NCBI GenBank assembly: GCA_965116715.1 | Contig: OZ220724.1 | Coordinates: 1,612,001 to 1,676,000 of the forward strand | Origin: Poriferisodalis sp965116715 | Lineage (GTDB): Bacteria; Actinomycetota; Acidimicrobiia; Acidimicrobiales; Poriferisodalaceae | Direction: 5' to 3' | Length of the DNA stretch: 64,000 nucleotides | Shown here: one piece after another, positions 44,629 to 53,337 of the stretch | Position numbering within the stretch: the first letter of the stretch is position 1 | Layout: every line of letters begins with the position of its first letter | Translations under genes and position numbers: made by a program | The notes under the pieces: model-generated | Database searches by the model: none | What the model saw: the letters and a program-made list of their open reading frames with translations, nothing else | What the model was told of the DNA's origin: nothing

Positions 44629-45789
44629 ATGGCGACGTATGCGGGTGAGCGGCTGATTCACGACACCGACAGCCATTTGATGGAACCGGTGGACTGGCTG
44701 GCGAGCTATGCAGACAGCTCGGTGGCTGCCAAGCTCCGGAACCTCAGCTTGGCCGGCGGCGGCGATGCGGCCACGTTCGAGCTGGTGGAGCAGTGCTGGG
44801 CGCGCCGCGACGATCCCGAAGAGACGGCCAAGCTGGCTGCCGACGTGGTCGGCGGGCCGAAGGGCTACTTCGCCTACGGCTCCATGGACGCCAGCGAGCG
44901 GGTCGGAGCGCTCGACCAGCTGGGCTTCGCCAGCCAACTGGTGTTCACGACATTTGCTCACACGCAGTTCCACGCGCGCGGTGACGTTGACCTGGCCTAC
45001 GGGGGCGCAGCGGCCCACAACCGCGGCATCGCCGATTTCTGCTCGGTGGACCCGCGGCTGCTGGGCGTGGCCTTCGTGCCGCTGGAAGACCCGCAGCGCA
45101 CCGTCGAGTGCGCGCGCGACGCCATCGAGGTGGGGTGCAAGGCCGCTTGGATCCCCCACGGTGCGCCGACCTCGCTGAGCCCGACGCATCCCGACTTCGA
45201 CCCGCTGTGGGCGCTGCTGTCCGAGGCCAGCGTGCCGGTGCTGCTGCACCTGGGGCCCAACGGCGGCAACCAGCTGCCGAAGACGTACCACAACAATGGC
45301 CGCAACCCCGGCAAGGACTTCGTGGGCGGCGGCGAGAACATGCGCTCGAAGGACTTCCTGAACCTGTACCACGACGCCGAGAACCTGCTGGCCTGCATGG
45401 TGCTCGACGGCATCTTCGAGAAGTTTCCACAGCTGCGCTGCGGGCTCATCGAGCTGGGCGCGGGCTGGGTGCCGAACCTGCTGCGCTCGCTGGACAACAG
45501 CGTCAAGGCGTTCGGACGTCACGAGCCCGAGCTGGCCAAGCTCACCATGGCACCGTCGGACTACATCCGTCGGCAAGTCCGCTTCACCCCGTGGCACTTC
45601 GAGGATGTGGGCTGGCTGGTGTCGAACTGCGGGCCAGAGCTGTTCCTGTTCTCGTCAGACTGGCCGCACCCCGAAGGCGGCCGTGATCCGATCGCCGAGT
45701 TCCAGGCATCGTTCACTGCCGCAGGGCTCAACGAGGGCGCCACCGCTCCGTTCTGGGCCGGCAACGCGTCCTTCCTGCTCGGCGTCTAG
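44629..45789 (+). CDS. Amidohydrolase-2 family metal hydrolase/decarboxylase
   Basis: A 386-residue TIM-barrel protein of the amidohydrolase-2 (ACMSD-like) family. LIHDTDSHLMEPVDWLASYA at the N terminus replaces the usual DxHxH metal site with DTDSH; LLHLGPNGGNQLPKTYHNNG and LFSSDWPHPEGGRDP supply later metal and acid residues. Members hydrolyse or decarboxylate a wide range of compounds. It follows the GIY-YIG gene after 85 bases and lies upstream of nicotinamidase. Substrate is not known. Confidence 0.87.
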   Translation: MATYAGERLIHDTDSHLMEPVDWLASYADSSVAAKLRNLSLAGGGDAATFELVEQCWARRDDPEETAKLAADVVGGPKGYFAYGSMDASERVGALDQLGFASQLVFTTFAHTQFHARGDVDLAYGGAAAHNRGIADFCSVDPRLLGVAFVPLEDPQRTVECARDAIEVGCKAAWIPHGAPTSLSPTHPDFDPLWALLSEASVPVLLHLGPNGGNQLPKTYHNNGRNPGKDFVGGGENMRSKDFLNLYHDAENLLACMVLDGIFEKFPQLRCGLIELGAGWVPNLLRSLDNSVKAFGRHEPELAKLTMAPSDYIRRQVRFTPWHFEDVGWLVSNCGPELFLFSSDWPHPEGGRDPIAEFQASFTAAGLNEGATAPFWAGNASFLLGV

Positions 45790-45885
45790 CGCTGCTGGGG
45801 CCCTCTTGGGCCAACGGTAGATTTGGCGTTACAGCGCTGCGGGGGCCGCGCCCGGCGGCACGAGTCGCGGCGCAGGAGGCCGGAC

Positions 45886-46485
45886 ATGGCTGAAAACCCC
45901 CATCAGCACCCCCAGACGCGCACCGCCCTGCTCGTCGTGGACGTGCAACCCACCTTCTGCGAGGGCGGCGCGCTGCCCGTCGAGGGTGGCAACAACGTCG
46001 CCGCCAAGGTGGCCGACCTGCTGGCCGGCGAGCACGGCTACGACCTGGTGGTGACCACCCAGGACTGGCACATCGACCCGGGCGATCACTTCAGCGACGA
46101 GCCCGACTTCGTCGACACGTGGCCGCCCCACGGCGTGGCCGGCACCGCAGAGGCCGAGCTGCACCCCGCACTCGACGCTGTCGCCGATCGCATCGACGCG
46201 GGCGTGCGCAAAGGCATGCACGCTGCCGCCTATTCCGGTTTCGAAGGCGTCGACGACGACGGCCGGACCCTCAACGACGTGCTGAGTACAGCAGGCGTAC
46301 GCGACGTCGACGTGGTCGGGATCGCCTTCGACCACTGCGTGCGCGCCACCGCGCTGGACGCTGCCGCGAGCGGCTACGCGACCACGGTGATCGAAGGGCT
46401 CTCCGCCTCAGTTGCGCCCGAGACCGAGGCCGCAGCACGCTCCCAGCTCGCCGACGCTGGCATCGACATCATCGCCTCTCGCTGA
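45886..46485 (+). CDS. pncA: Nicotinamidase (isochorismatase family)
   Basis: A 199-residue nicotinamidase, converting nicotinamide to nicotinate for NAD salvage. The catalytic triad D19 (VVDVQPTFCEGGALPV), K109 (AGVRKGMHAAAYSGF) and C151 (IAFDHCVRATALDA) is in place. Metal ligands D60, H62 and H68 occur in TQDWHIDPGDHFS. The start at 45886 follows AGGAGG. Length is close to the mycobacterial enzyme. It converges on the chorismate mutase gene, with a GC-rich hairpin in the gap. Confidence 0.92.
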   Translation: MAENPHQHPQTRTALLVVDVQPTFCEGGALPVEGGNNVAAKVADLLAGEHGYDLVVTTQDWHIDPGDHFSDEPDFVDTWPPHGVAGTAEAELHPALDAVADRIDAGVRKGMHAAAYSGFEGVDDDGRTLNDVLSTAGVRDVDVVGIAFDHCVRATALDAAASGYATTVIEGLSASVAPETEAAARSQLADAGIDIIASR

Positions 46486-46496
46486 ACCGCCCGTTC

Positions 46497-46516
46497 GGCC
46501 GGCCGTCTCGCCGGCC
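46497..46516. terminator. GC-rich hairpin between convergent genes
   Basis: GGCCGGC (46497-46503) pairs with GCCGGCC (46510-46516) across a six-base loop. It lies in the 46-base gap between the stops of nicotinamidase and chorismate mutase, where a bidirectional terminator would be expected. There is no U-run on either side, so the assignment is tentative. Confidence 0.4.
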
Positions 46517-46531
46517 AGCGGTCTTGCCGGT

Positions 46532-46846
46532 CTAGAGGGATTCCTGCTCGATGGTGAACTCGCTGGCGGCCTCGGCAATGCGTTTGTGGTTGCGGACCAC
46601 CTCGTCCATCACGAAGTACACGAACCTCTCGCAGAAATCGGGATCGAGTCCTTCTGCCAAGGCGAGTCGTCGCAACTCGTCCACTTGCTCACGCTGACGA
46701 GGGAGGTCGACCGGCGGCATGTCGTGCGCAGCCTTGTAGACGCCGATGTCATGAGTGATGCGGAAGCGCTCCGCGAGCAGGCGCACCAGCTCCGCGTCGA
46801 CCTTGTCGATGCTGCGGCGGAAGGCGGCGAGCTCGTCGTCGGACAT
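46532..46846 (-). CDS. Chorismate mutase (AroQ type)
   Basis: A 104-residue all-helical chorismate mutase, which turns chorismate into prephenate for phenylalanine and tyrosine. FRRSIDKVDAELVRLLAERF is the signature first helix with catalytic Arg, followed by DIGVYKAAHDMPPVDLPRQR with the Lys and Arg of the active site. ATG at 46846 gives the normal short AroQ form; longer frames upstream are not needed. It stands alone rather than fused to prephenate dehydratase. Confidence 0.9.
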   Translation of the reverse strand: MSDDELAAFRRSIDKVDAELVRLLAERFRITHDIGVYKAAHDMPPVDLPRQREQVDELRRLALAEGLDPDFCERFVYFVMDEVVRNHKRIAEAASEFTIEQESL

Positions 46847-46958
46847 CGGCCCAGTTTCTAGCCCATCGCGCCGCGACAGCCACCGGCGTGTCGAACCGCC
46901 CACTTGACCACCCGACACGCAGGCGGCACCGAGCGCGCCTTGGCTACGGTTTGCTGCC

Positions 46959-48155
46959 GTGAGCCCATCGGGTCCGAACCATGGTCTGCGCGGCCGCACA
47001 GCCGTTGCGGGCGTCGGCGAGACCACCTACTTCAAGCGCGGCCAGTCGCCCGACCCGGAATTCGTCCTGGTGCTCAAGGCGATCCTGGCAGCGTGCGAGG
47101 ACGCCGGGATCAGCCCGCGCGAGATCGACGGGTTCTGCTCGTACAGCAACGACCGCAACACGCCTGCCCGGCTGGCCAATGCCCTCGGCCTCGAAGAGCT
47201 GCGCTACTCGAACATGCAGTGGGGCGGCGGGGGCGGGGGCGCCGCGGCCGTCGTGCAGAATGCCGCCAGCGCTGTCCACGCAGGATCGGCCAACGTCGTG
47301 GTGGCCTACCGGGGTTTGGCCCAGGGTCAGTTCGGCCGCTTCGGCCAGGGCGGGCGCCGCCCGGCCGTGCGGGGCGAGTTCGCCTACACGCTGCCCTACG
47401 GCGTGATGAGCCCCGCCCAGATGTACGCCATGCGCACCACCCGGCTGATGTGGGAGCACGGCATCGACCGGTCCACCATGCGTGCGGTGGCGCTCGCCGC
47501 CTATCACCACGCCCAGAACAACCCCCGAGCGGTGATGTACGGCCGCCCGCTCGACGCCGAGACCTACGACTCGTCCCGCTGGATCACCGAGCCGTTCCGG
47601 CTGTACGACTGCTGTTTGGAGAACGACGGCGGCGCCGCCATGATCGTCACCTCGGCCGAACGAGCCGCCGATCTCAGCGACACGCCGGTGCTGGTGCTGG
47701 CGGCCCAGCAGAGCGGCGGACACCGCTCGGGAGCATGGGTGCACAACCCGACCGACTACGCAACGTCCAGCTTCAAGCTCGGGGCGCAGCACCTGTACGA
47801 GCAGGCGGGTGTGACGCCCGAAGACGTCGATGTGGTGCAGAGCTACGAGAACTTCACCGGCGCGGTGGTGATGAGCCTCATCGAGCACGGCCTGTGCACC
47901 TATGAGAACGCCAACGAGGTGCTCACATTCGAGAACCTGCGCGCCGACGGCGGGTCGATCCCGCTCAACACCAGCGGCGGCAACCTCGCCGAGTGCTACA
48001 TGCATGGGCTTGGCATGCAGATCGAAGCGGTGCGCCAGGTGCGGGGCGACTCCACCAACCAGGTGCCCAACGTGAACGTGTCGCTGTCAAACGCCGGCCC
48101 GATGGTGGAGATCGCCTCGACGGCGATCTACGGCACAGCCGAGGCGCTGGGATGA
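46959..48155 (+). CDS. Thiolase-like acyltransferase (SCP-x/lipid-transfer type)
   Basis: A 398-residue non-canonical thiolase. It starts with RGRTAVAGVGETTYFKRGQS and IDGFCSYSNDRNTPARLANA; the usual catalytic cysteine of degradative thiolases is not in its normal setting. DVVQSYENFTGAVVMSLIEH and NTSGGNLAECYMHGLGMQIE hold the later His/Cys-like elements. Such proteins pair with DUF35 OB-fold partners, as the next gene shows, and act in acyl-CoA or sterol side-chain chemistry. GTG start. The stop overlaps the partner's ATG. Confidence 0.87.
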   Translation: MSPSGPNHGLRGRTAVAGVGETTYFKRGQSPDPEFVLVLKAILAACEDAGISPREIDGFCSYSNDRNTPARLANALGLEELRYSNMQWGGGGGGAAAVVQNAASAVHAGSANVVVAYRGLAQGQFGRFGQGGRRPAVRGEFAYTLPYGVMSPAQMYAMRTTRLMWEHGIDRSTMRAVALAAYHHAQNNPRAVMYGRPLDAETYDSSRWITEPFRLYDCCLENDGGAAMIVTSAERAADLSDTPVLVLAAQQSGGHRSGAWVHNPTDYATSSFKLGAQHLYEQAGVTPEDVDVVQSYENFTGAVVMSLIEHGLCTYENANEVLTFENLRADGGSIPLNTSGGNLAECYMHGLGMQIEAVRQVRGDSTNQVPNVNVSLSNAGPMVEIASTAIYGTAEALG

Positions 48156-48610
48156 GCTCGCTCACCGAGAGCACGTACCTGCCCGAGGGGCTCACCCAGC
48201 CCGCGCCGATGCGCGACGGGCTCGACGCGCCGTACTGGGAAGGCACGCGCGACCACGAGCTGCGGGTGCAGCGCTGCGCCGACTGCGGCACCCACCAGTG
48301 GGGGCCCGACTGGATGTGCCACGCCTGCCAGTCGCTCAACGTCGAATGGGTGAGGGTCGAGCCCAGGGCGCGCATCTACTCGTGGCAGCGGGTGCACCAT
48401 CCAGTCCATCCAGCCCTGGCCGATCACGGCCCCTACATCGTCGTGCTGGTCGAGCTGCCGCAGGCCGACAACCTGCGCATGATCGGCAACCTGCTCGGCG
48501 ACCCCATGGCCGACATCGTCATCGGCAGCGACGTCGAGGCGGTCTTCGAAGACCACGACAACGGCAACCCCCCCTACACCCTCGTCCACTGGCAAGCCTC
48601 CTCCGCCTAG
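48152..48610 (+). CDS. DUF35/OB-fold zinc-ribbon partner of the thiolase
   Basis: A 152-residue protein with an N-terminal rubredoxin-like zinc ribbon (CADCGTHQWGPDWMCHAC, two CxxC pairs) and an OB-fold (ARIYSWQRVHHPVHPALADH). This DUF35 family forms stable complexes with thiolases, holding or channelling the acyl-CoA. The ATGA overlap with the thiolase-like gene supports a 1:1 complex. Its 3' end overlaps the convergent VapC gene by four bases. Confidence 0.9.
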   Translation: MSSLTESTYLPEGLTQPAPMRDGLDAPYWEGTRDHELRVQRCADCGTHQWGPDWMCHACQSLNVEWVRVEPRARIYSWQRVHHPVHPALADHGPYIVVLVELPQADNLRMIGNLLGDPMADIVIGSDVEAVFEDHDNGNPPYTLVHWQASSA

Positions 48611-49041
48611 TTCGGCGATGCAGGATGAATGGGCAGAGACGTGTGCTGAGCGAGTGCTGTGAAGTCACGATCGACGTGCAGTAATTCGGCGCCGCTGCGT
48701 AATGCGACAGCTGCGATCAGACAATCGATCATCTTGCGAACAGTCGCGCCGCCGCTGCGGCACGTCCGATAGAGCAATGCAGCGCGCTCGTAGTCGACGG
48801 AGGTCGTGGCGACAAGCGAGGCCCGACTGAGCAGCGCCCTCAGCCGCGCCAAGTGCACTTCGTTACGAGCCCCTGCCAGCACCTCCATTCGCACCGAATC
48901 GCACGTCAGCGCTTCGTGGTCAAGGGCGTCAGAGACGGCATCGGCGACTGCGGTGTTGTCATCTCGCAAGAAGGCGACCCACGCCGATGTGTCGATGAAG
49001 GTCGAGCGCTCTGTCGAGAGGTGGAGATGTTGAGGCGCCAC
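48607..49041 (-). CDS. vapC: VapC-family PIN-domain toxin
   Basis: A 144-residue PIN-domain ribonuclease. D17 in TFIDTSAWVAFLRDD, E53 in VRMEVLAGARNE, the Asp in KMIDCLIAAVALR and the final acidic pair in LLHVDRDFTAL form the metal site. VapC toxins cleave tRNA or rRNA when the antitoxin is lost. The GTG start overlaps the antitoxin stop by one base (TAGTG), the classical VapBC arrangement. All four acidic positions are intact, so it is probably active. Confidence 0.92.
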   Translation of the reverse strand: MAPQHLHLSTERSTFIDTSAWVAFLRDDNTAVADAVSDALDHEALTCDSVRMEVLAGARNEVHLARLRALLSRASLVATTSVDYERAALLYRTCRSGGATVRKMIDCLIAAVALRSGAELLHVDRDFTALAQHTSLPIHPASPN

Positions 49042-49250
49042 TACAGCTGCTCGACGCGGTCTTCGCGCATTGCGTCGAGGTCACCGTCCCAGCCGGTTCC
49101 TCGCATCGCACGTGCTTCATCAAGCGGCATCGGCTCCTCAGCGGCGAGTTCCAACGCGAAGTTCACCGCGGCCCGCTTGCTGGCGAATCCATAGCGGGCC
49201 ATCACCCTGGCACATGCGGCTTCGTCGATATCGATGTTGGTGCGTGCCAT
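49041..49250 (-). CDS. vapB: VapB-family antitoxin
   Basis: A 69-residue antitoxin. MARTNIDIDEAACARVMARY is the ribbon-helix-helix/VapB DNA-binding start, YGFASKRAAVNFALELAAEE continues the domain, and the acidic tail with tryptophan (RGTGWDGDLDAMRED) would wrap the VapC toxin. It precedes vapC and shares one base with it. A direct repeat overlapping the start may serve autoregulation. Confidence 0.9.
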   Translation of the reverse strand: MARTNIDIDEAACARVMARYGFASKRAAVNFALELAAEEPMPLDEARAMRGTGWDGDLDAMREDRVEQL

Positions 49251-49266
49251 ACACCAACAATACACC
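49249..49266 (-). promoter_or_regulatory. Direct repeat overlapping the vapB start
   Basis: GGTGTAT occurs twice on the minus strand with an 11-base period, the second copy running into the vapB ATG. VapB or VapBC complexes bind such sites at their own promoters. The position fits an autoregulatory operator, but binding is not shown. Confidence 0.4.
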
Positions 49267-49376
49267 TTCACCTGGCACCCCCTGCAGTCCCGCGAGCGCG
49301 ATGCCGCAACACTGTCAGGCTTCAGGTCTGGGGCGGGGCTTAGCATTTGGGTGGGAACTGGCGAGGGGGGAAGGCG

Positions 49377-50288
49377 ATGGCACGTCTCGATTCCGCGCAT
49401 CCTGACAACGTCGAGGGGCCGTGGTTTGTGGACACGCGCTGTATCGGTTGTGATGTGGCGCGGCATTGGGCGCCAGGGCTCATCGAGATGGACAGCGATG
49501 GGCTCTCCTACCTCGCCCGGCAACCCGCTGACGTGGATGAGACCGCAGCGCTATGGCGGGCTGCGGAGGCGTGCCCGACGCAGTCGATCGGCAACGCTGA
49601 GATCCGCCGGCCGCCCACGCCGCCATTCCCGTTCGAGCTCACGCCCGGTGTGCGGGCGCTCGGCCACAACGCCCGGTCGTCCTTCGGGGCGCACTCGTAC
49701 CTCGTCACCCGCCCCGACGGGAATCTGATGGTGGACTCGCCTCGCTACCTGCGGGGGCTGGCCGAGCGGATTGACGACCTCGGCGGCATCCGGCACGTGC
49801 TGCTCAGCCATCGCGACGACGTTGCGGACGCCGACCGTTGGGCCGAGCGCTACGACGCCGAGGTGTGGATCCACGCAGCCGATGCCGACGCAGCGCCCTA
49901 CGCCACCGTGATCCTCGACGGCCACGAACCAACGCCGGTCGCTTCGGGAACTGTTGCCATTCCGACGCCGGGCCACACCGAGGGTTCCGTTGTGTTTCAC
50001 GTCGACGACCGGTGGCTGTTCACCGGCGACACGCTGCACTGGAACCAGCGCCGCGGCGAACTCGACGTCACGCCCGAGCAGACCTTCTACTCGTGGAATG
50101 TCCTCGCCGATTCGATGGATCGACTGTGCGAATTGCGAACGGACTGGGTGTTTCCCGGCCACGGCATGTGGCGCCACATCGGGGCTCAGCGATACGCAAG
50201 CCAGATGTCTCGTCTCGGAGCGGAGATGCGCCGGGCGGGTCGACCAGGTTGGGCGCAACTGCCCGACGCGGCCTTCAATTGGGAGTGA
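49377..50288 (+). CDS. Ferredoxin-like domain fused to a metallo-beta-lactamase fold hydrolase
   Basis: A 303-residue fusion. The first ~75 residues look like a small ferredoxin (RCIGCDVARHWAPGLIEMD, then AACPTQSIG) with only three clear cysteines, so its cluster may be 3Fe-4S or lost. The rest is an MBL fold: LLSHRDDVADADRW in place of HxHxDH, PTPGHTEGSVVFHVDD, FTGDTLHW and FPGHGMWR. The first histidine motif reads H-R-D-D, which is divergent. Related fusions occur in actinobacteria and cyanobacteria; function is not settled. Confidence 0.82.
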   Translation: MARLDSAHPDNVEGPWFVDTRCIGCDVARHWAPGLIEMDSDGLSYLARQPADVDETAALWRAAEACPTQSIGNAEIRRPPTPPFPFELTPGVRALGHNARSSFGAHSYLVTRPDGNLMVDSPRYLRGLAERIDDLGGIRHVLLSHRDDVADADRWAERYDAEVWIHAADADAAPYATVILDGHEPTPVASGTVAIPTPGHTEGSVVFHVDDRWLFTGDTLHWNQRRGELDVTPEQTFYSWNVLADSMDRLCELRTDWVFPGHGMWRHIGAQRYASQMSRLGAEMRRAGRPGWAQLPDAAFNWE

Positions 50289-50360
50289 ATGCCGCAGTTC
50301 GAGGCTGAGAGCTAGCGCCCGTCGTCGGAGCGATGGCCCGCAGCGTTGGTTGAGGTGGGG

Positions 50361-50768
50361 TCAGCCGTGGTTGTCGGGGCCGGCTTTGGTGATGTGGAAG
50401 CGGACCAGGCAGCGTTGGTCGTCAACCATGGCTTGGCGGTAGTCGTCCCAGTCGGGGTGCTCACCACGCAGCGTGCGGAAGTACTCGACCAGCGGATCCA
50501 GCGCCGCCTCGCCCGAGATGATCTCGGCCCGGCACTCCAGCTGCACCCAGCGGCCCAGCCATTTCTCGGGAAAGACGCACAACCATGACTGCGGGTCGCG
50601 TCGCAGGTTCTTGACCTTGTACGCCGTGTCGCGCGTGCTCATCACGACGGTGTCATCGACCACGGCCAGCGTCACCGGCGACAGCTGCGGGCTGCCGTCG
50701 GGTGCCTTGGTGGCCAGCACGGCCCTGTCGTTGTTGCGCACATAGTCGAGGCCTACCGAGATCTCCAT
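50361..50768 (-). CDS. PPOX-class F420-dependent enzyme
   Basis: A 135-residue flavin/F420-binding split-barrel protein. RAVLATKAPDGSPQLSPVTL and STRDTAYKVKNLRRDPQSWL are the family hallmarks, and the protein ends DQRCLVRFHITKAGPDNHG. Members reduce small molecules with F420H2 or bind flavin. It is divergent from a luciferase-like F420-type gene with about 100 bases between, and together they indicate an F420-using actinobacterium. Confidence 0.88.
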   Translation of the reverse strand: MEISVGLDYVRNNDRAVLATKAPDGSPQLSPVTLAVVDDTVVMSTRDTAYKVKNLRRDPQSWLCVFPEKWLGRWVQLECRAEIISGEAALDPLVEYFRTLRGEHPDWDDYRQAMVDDQRCLVRFHITKAGPDNHG

Positions 50769-50866
50769 GCGCGCAGCCTCGCACACTCGGCCCCGATCAA
50801 GCCGGGAAGCCGAACCTCCGGCCAGCCGAACCTGTGGAGCTGAGCGCATTCCGCGAGACTGCCGCC

Positions 50867-51847
50867 ATGAAGATCTCTGCCGCGTTCCCGCCCGTGCCCG
50901 CCACACCCGACCACATCGTGCTGGCCGAGGACCTGGGCTACGAGACCGCCTGGGTGTACGACACACCCGCGCTGCAGCTCGACGTGTGGATGACCCTCGC
51001 GCTCGCCGCCGTCCGCACCGAACGCATCCGCCTCGGTCCCGGCGTGCTCATCCCGTCGCTGCGCCACCCGATGGCCACCGCATCGGCCATCGCCACGCTG
51101 GTCGGCCTCGCGGGCCCAGATCGCGTGATCGTGGGGGCCGGCACCGGATTCACCGGCCGCCGAGCCATGGGACAGAAGCCGCTGCGCTGGGCCGACTTCC
51201 CCCAGATGATCGCCGACACCCAAGCGCTGCTGCGAGGCGAGACCGTCGAAGTCGACGGCCGGGCCGCCAAGATGCTGCACTGGCCCGGTCAAGCCGTCGA
51301 GCGGCCCATCGAGGTGCCGTGGATCCTGGGTGTGAACGGCCCCCGGGGGCTCAAAGCTGCCGCCGACATGGGCTGCGGCGTCTTCACCTCACGACCCCGG
51401 CTCGACGCCGACTACGCCGGCATCGACGACGTCATCCTGCTCGGCTTCGGCACGATCATGGACGACGGCGAGACGATCGACTCGCAGCGAGTCTTGGACA
51501 CCGCCGGACCGGGCGTCAGCGTCGCGTACCACGCATTTCTCGAACAGCGCGACGCCCGACTCAGCACACTCCCCAACGCAGAGCGCTTCAGCGAGATCAC
51601 CGGCGACATGGACGCCGACACCCTCCACCTGCACCTGCACGAAGGCCATCTCACCCAGCTGAACACGATCGATCGGCAGGTCCTCACCCCCGAGTCGTTG
51701 CGGATTGCTCCGTTCGTGTGCCACGCCGCCGAAGTGCCAGAGCGCATGCAGCGGCTCGCCGACGCAGGCATCACGGAGGTCTCGTTCCAGCCCATGGGCG
51801 ACGTCGAGCGCGAGCTGCGAGCCTTTGCCGCGGCAGCCGGCATCTGA
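50867..51847 (+). CDS. Luciferase-like F420/FMN-dependent oxidoreductase
   Basis: A 326-residue TIM-barrel protein of the luciferase-like monooxygenase family. The N terminus (AEDLGYETAWVYDTPALQLD) and RIRLGPGVLIPSLRHPMATA are typical, followed by GAGTGFTGRRAMGQKPLRW and the C-terminal PERMQRLADAGITEVSFQPM. In actinobacteria this subgroup generally uses F420. The substrate is unknown. ATG at 50867 is used, with the frame open further upstream. Confidence 0.88.
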   Translation: MKISAAFPPVPATPDHIVLAEDLGYETAWVYDTPALQLDVWMTLALAAVRTERIRLGPGVLIPSLRHPMATASAIATLVGLAGPDRVIVGAGTGFTGRRAMGQKPLRWADFPQMIADTQALLRGETVEVDGRAAKMLHWPGQAVERPIEVPWILGVNGPRGLKAAADMGCGVFTSRPRLDADYAGIDDVILLGFGTIMDDGETIDSQRVLDTAGPGVSVAYHAFLEQRDARLSTLPNAERFSEITGDMDADTLHLHLHEGHLTQLNTIDRQVLTPESLRIAPFVCHAAEVPERMQRLADAGITEVSFQPMGDVERELRAFAAAAGI

Positions 51848-51974
51848 GCCCAGAACCTGAACCCAGTGACGGCCGCCCAGCAGGATTCGCCGAGACCGTG
51901 CTCATTCAGCCACACGTTCTGATGCTCATCCCGCTAGTTCCGATTCGGATTCGCCATCTGGCACTATCAGGACG

Positions 51975-52685
51975 ATGACGAGCGGCAGGGGCAAGAACCC
52001 CGAGGTGCGCACGGGCTCCCGAGAGGACGTTGAGATCCGTGATTTCGACTCGCTCGAGTTCGCCGCGGTTGCGCTGGAATCACCGCTCACCACCGCCGAG
52101 CTGTGCCGGGTGGTGGGCAGCCGTGTCCGCGAGCTCCGCCAAGCACTCAATATGACGATGTCTGCCTTCGCCACCGATGCGGGCATCTCGCTCGGGATGC
52201 TGTCGAAGATCGAGCACGGCCAGAGTGCGCCCAGCCTTTCGACGCTCGCGCGCCTGGCGGCAACCGCCAAAGTGCCGGTGACCGCGCTGTTCCGGGGCCT
52301 CGACGAAGAGCACGATCTGGTGATCGTGCGGGCCGGGGAGGGTCACCAGATCCATCACGACCGGGGCGGGCCGGATCGGCTCTACCAGGACCTCGGCACG
52401 CTGCGCGGCCCCAACCGGGTCATCGAGCCGATGATCACCACCATCACCGAGCGAGGCGGCGAGTTCCCGCTCTACCAGCATCCCGGCGTCGAGTTCCTCC
52501 ATGTGCTCGAAGGGTCGCTCTACTACGGCTATGGGGGCAAGGCCTACCTGCTGAATACGGGCGACACCATGCAGATCCACGGCGAGGTGGCCCACGGCCC
52601 GGTCGAGCTCGTCGAGTTGCCGGTCCGGTTCATCTCCATCAAGGTGTACCCCGCCAGCGAGTCGCGCGGCGCGGCAGGAGGGTGA
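51975..52685 (+). CDS. XRE-type transcription factor with C-terminal cupin
   Basis: A 236-residue regulator. The helix-turn-helix is at about residues 45-105 (RVRELRQALNMTMSAFATDA, then GISLGMLSKIEHGQSAPSLS). The cupin sensor follows (YQHPGVEFLHVLEGSLYYGY and LNTGDTMQIHGEVAHGPVEL), with metal-type histidines. Regulators of this build commonly control amine, amino-acid or osmolyte genes by sensing a small ligand. It is the first gene of a same-strand run leading to the Amt, tdm and tmm genes and is a candidate controller of them, which is inference. Confidence 0.88.
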   Translation: MTSGRGKNPEVRTGSREDVEIRDFDSLEFAAVALESPLTTAELCRVVGSRVRELRQALNMTMSAFATDAGISLGMLSKIEHGQSAPSLSTLARLAATAKVPVTALFRGLDEEHDLVIVRAGEGHQIHHDRGGPDRLYQDLGTLRGPNRVIEPMITTITERGGEFPLYQHPGVEFLHVLEGSLYYGYGGKAYLLNTGDTMQIHGEVAHGPVELVELPVRFISIKVYPASESRGAAGG

Positions 52686-52689
52686 GCCG

Positions 52690-52917
52690 ATGGGCTTGAT
52701 GTTCGTCGCCGACTGGATCAGCGACAGCGGCTTCGCGCGCCGCAGCCTCCTGCTGTGGATCCTGCTTGCCGCAGCCGTCGGCCTCACCTTCTGGGAGTGC
52801 CGCGAGCGTGGCTACCGGCGCACGGTCTTACTGTGGTGGATGTCGTTCGTGGCGATCACCCATGTGGTGGGCTACGTCATCCTGCGCTTCGTCGTGCGCC
52901 CGCCGCGCGACGCCTGA
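52690..52917 (+). CDS. Small two-helix membrane protein
   Basis: A 75-residue protein with two hydrophobic helices (SLLLWILLAAAVGLTFWE at about 19-36 and LLWWMSFVAITHVVGYVILR at about 47-66) joined by a charged turn CRERGYRRT. It starts four bases after the regulator stop, so they are cotranscribed. I do not recognise the family. Confidence 0.65.
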   Translation: MGLMFVADWISDSGFARRSLLLWILLAAAVGLTFWECRERGYRRTVLLWWMSFVAITHVVGYVILRFVVRPPRDA

Positions 52918-52941
52918 TCTCGACAAGGTTGGACGCCCGAT

Positions 52942-53337
52942 ATGTCAGACGACTCCTCGACGCCGGACTACCCCAGGGGTTTCTTCGAGCGTCTGAGGGT
53001 GGCGCCGGGCCGCCCCCTCCTGCTCATCGCCGTCGGGCTGATCCTGGTCATCCTGTTCCTGCGGGGAGACTGCTCGGGGGTCGAGATCGAGCAGTCGCAG
53101 GCCATCGTCACGGCTCGGGCAGCGCTCGACGAGCATCCCGAGGCCTTCGTGCCCGAGAGCACCGAGGCCAAGGTGCTCCGGCAGGGCTTCCCGCCGACAC
53201 CCATGTGGGTCGTGGTGTTCACCGTTCCCGACCCCGAAGGAGACGCGGAGCAATTCCTGCACCATGCCGCGGTGTGGGTCCACGCCGGAACCGGAGAGTT
53301 GCGCCAGATCAACGTCGGCGAACCTGACGACGGCTGA
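52942..53337 (+). CDS. Single-pass membrane protein of unknown function
   Basis: A 131-residue protein with one N-terminal helix (PLLLIAVGLILVILFLRG, about residues 25-42) and a soluble part resembling a small peptidase-propeptide or PepSY-like alpha/beta fold (QAIVTARAALDEHPEAFVPE, then MWVVVFTVPD and VWVHAGTGELRQINVG). The closing pattern, a hydrophobic strand followed by GTGEL, is typical of PepSY-like modules, but I hold this loosely. It lies 24 bases after the preceding small gene. Confidence 0.65.
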   Translation: MSDDSSTPDYPRGFFERLRVAPGRPLLLIAVGLILVILFLRGDCSGVEIEQSQAIVTARAALDEHPEAFVPESTEAKVLRQGFPPTPMWVVVFTVPDPEGDAEQFLHHAAVWVHAGTGELRQINVGEPDDG

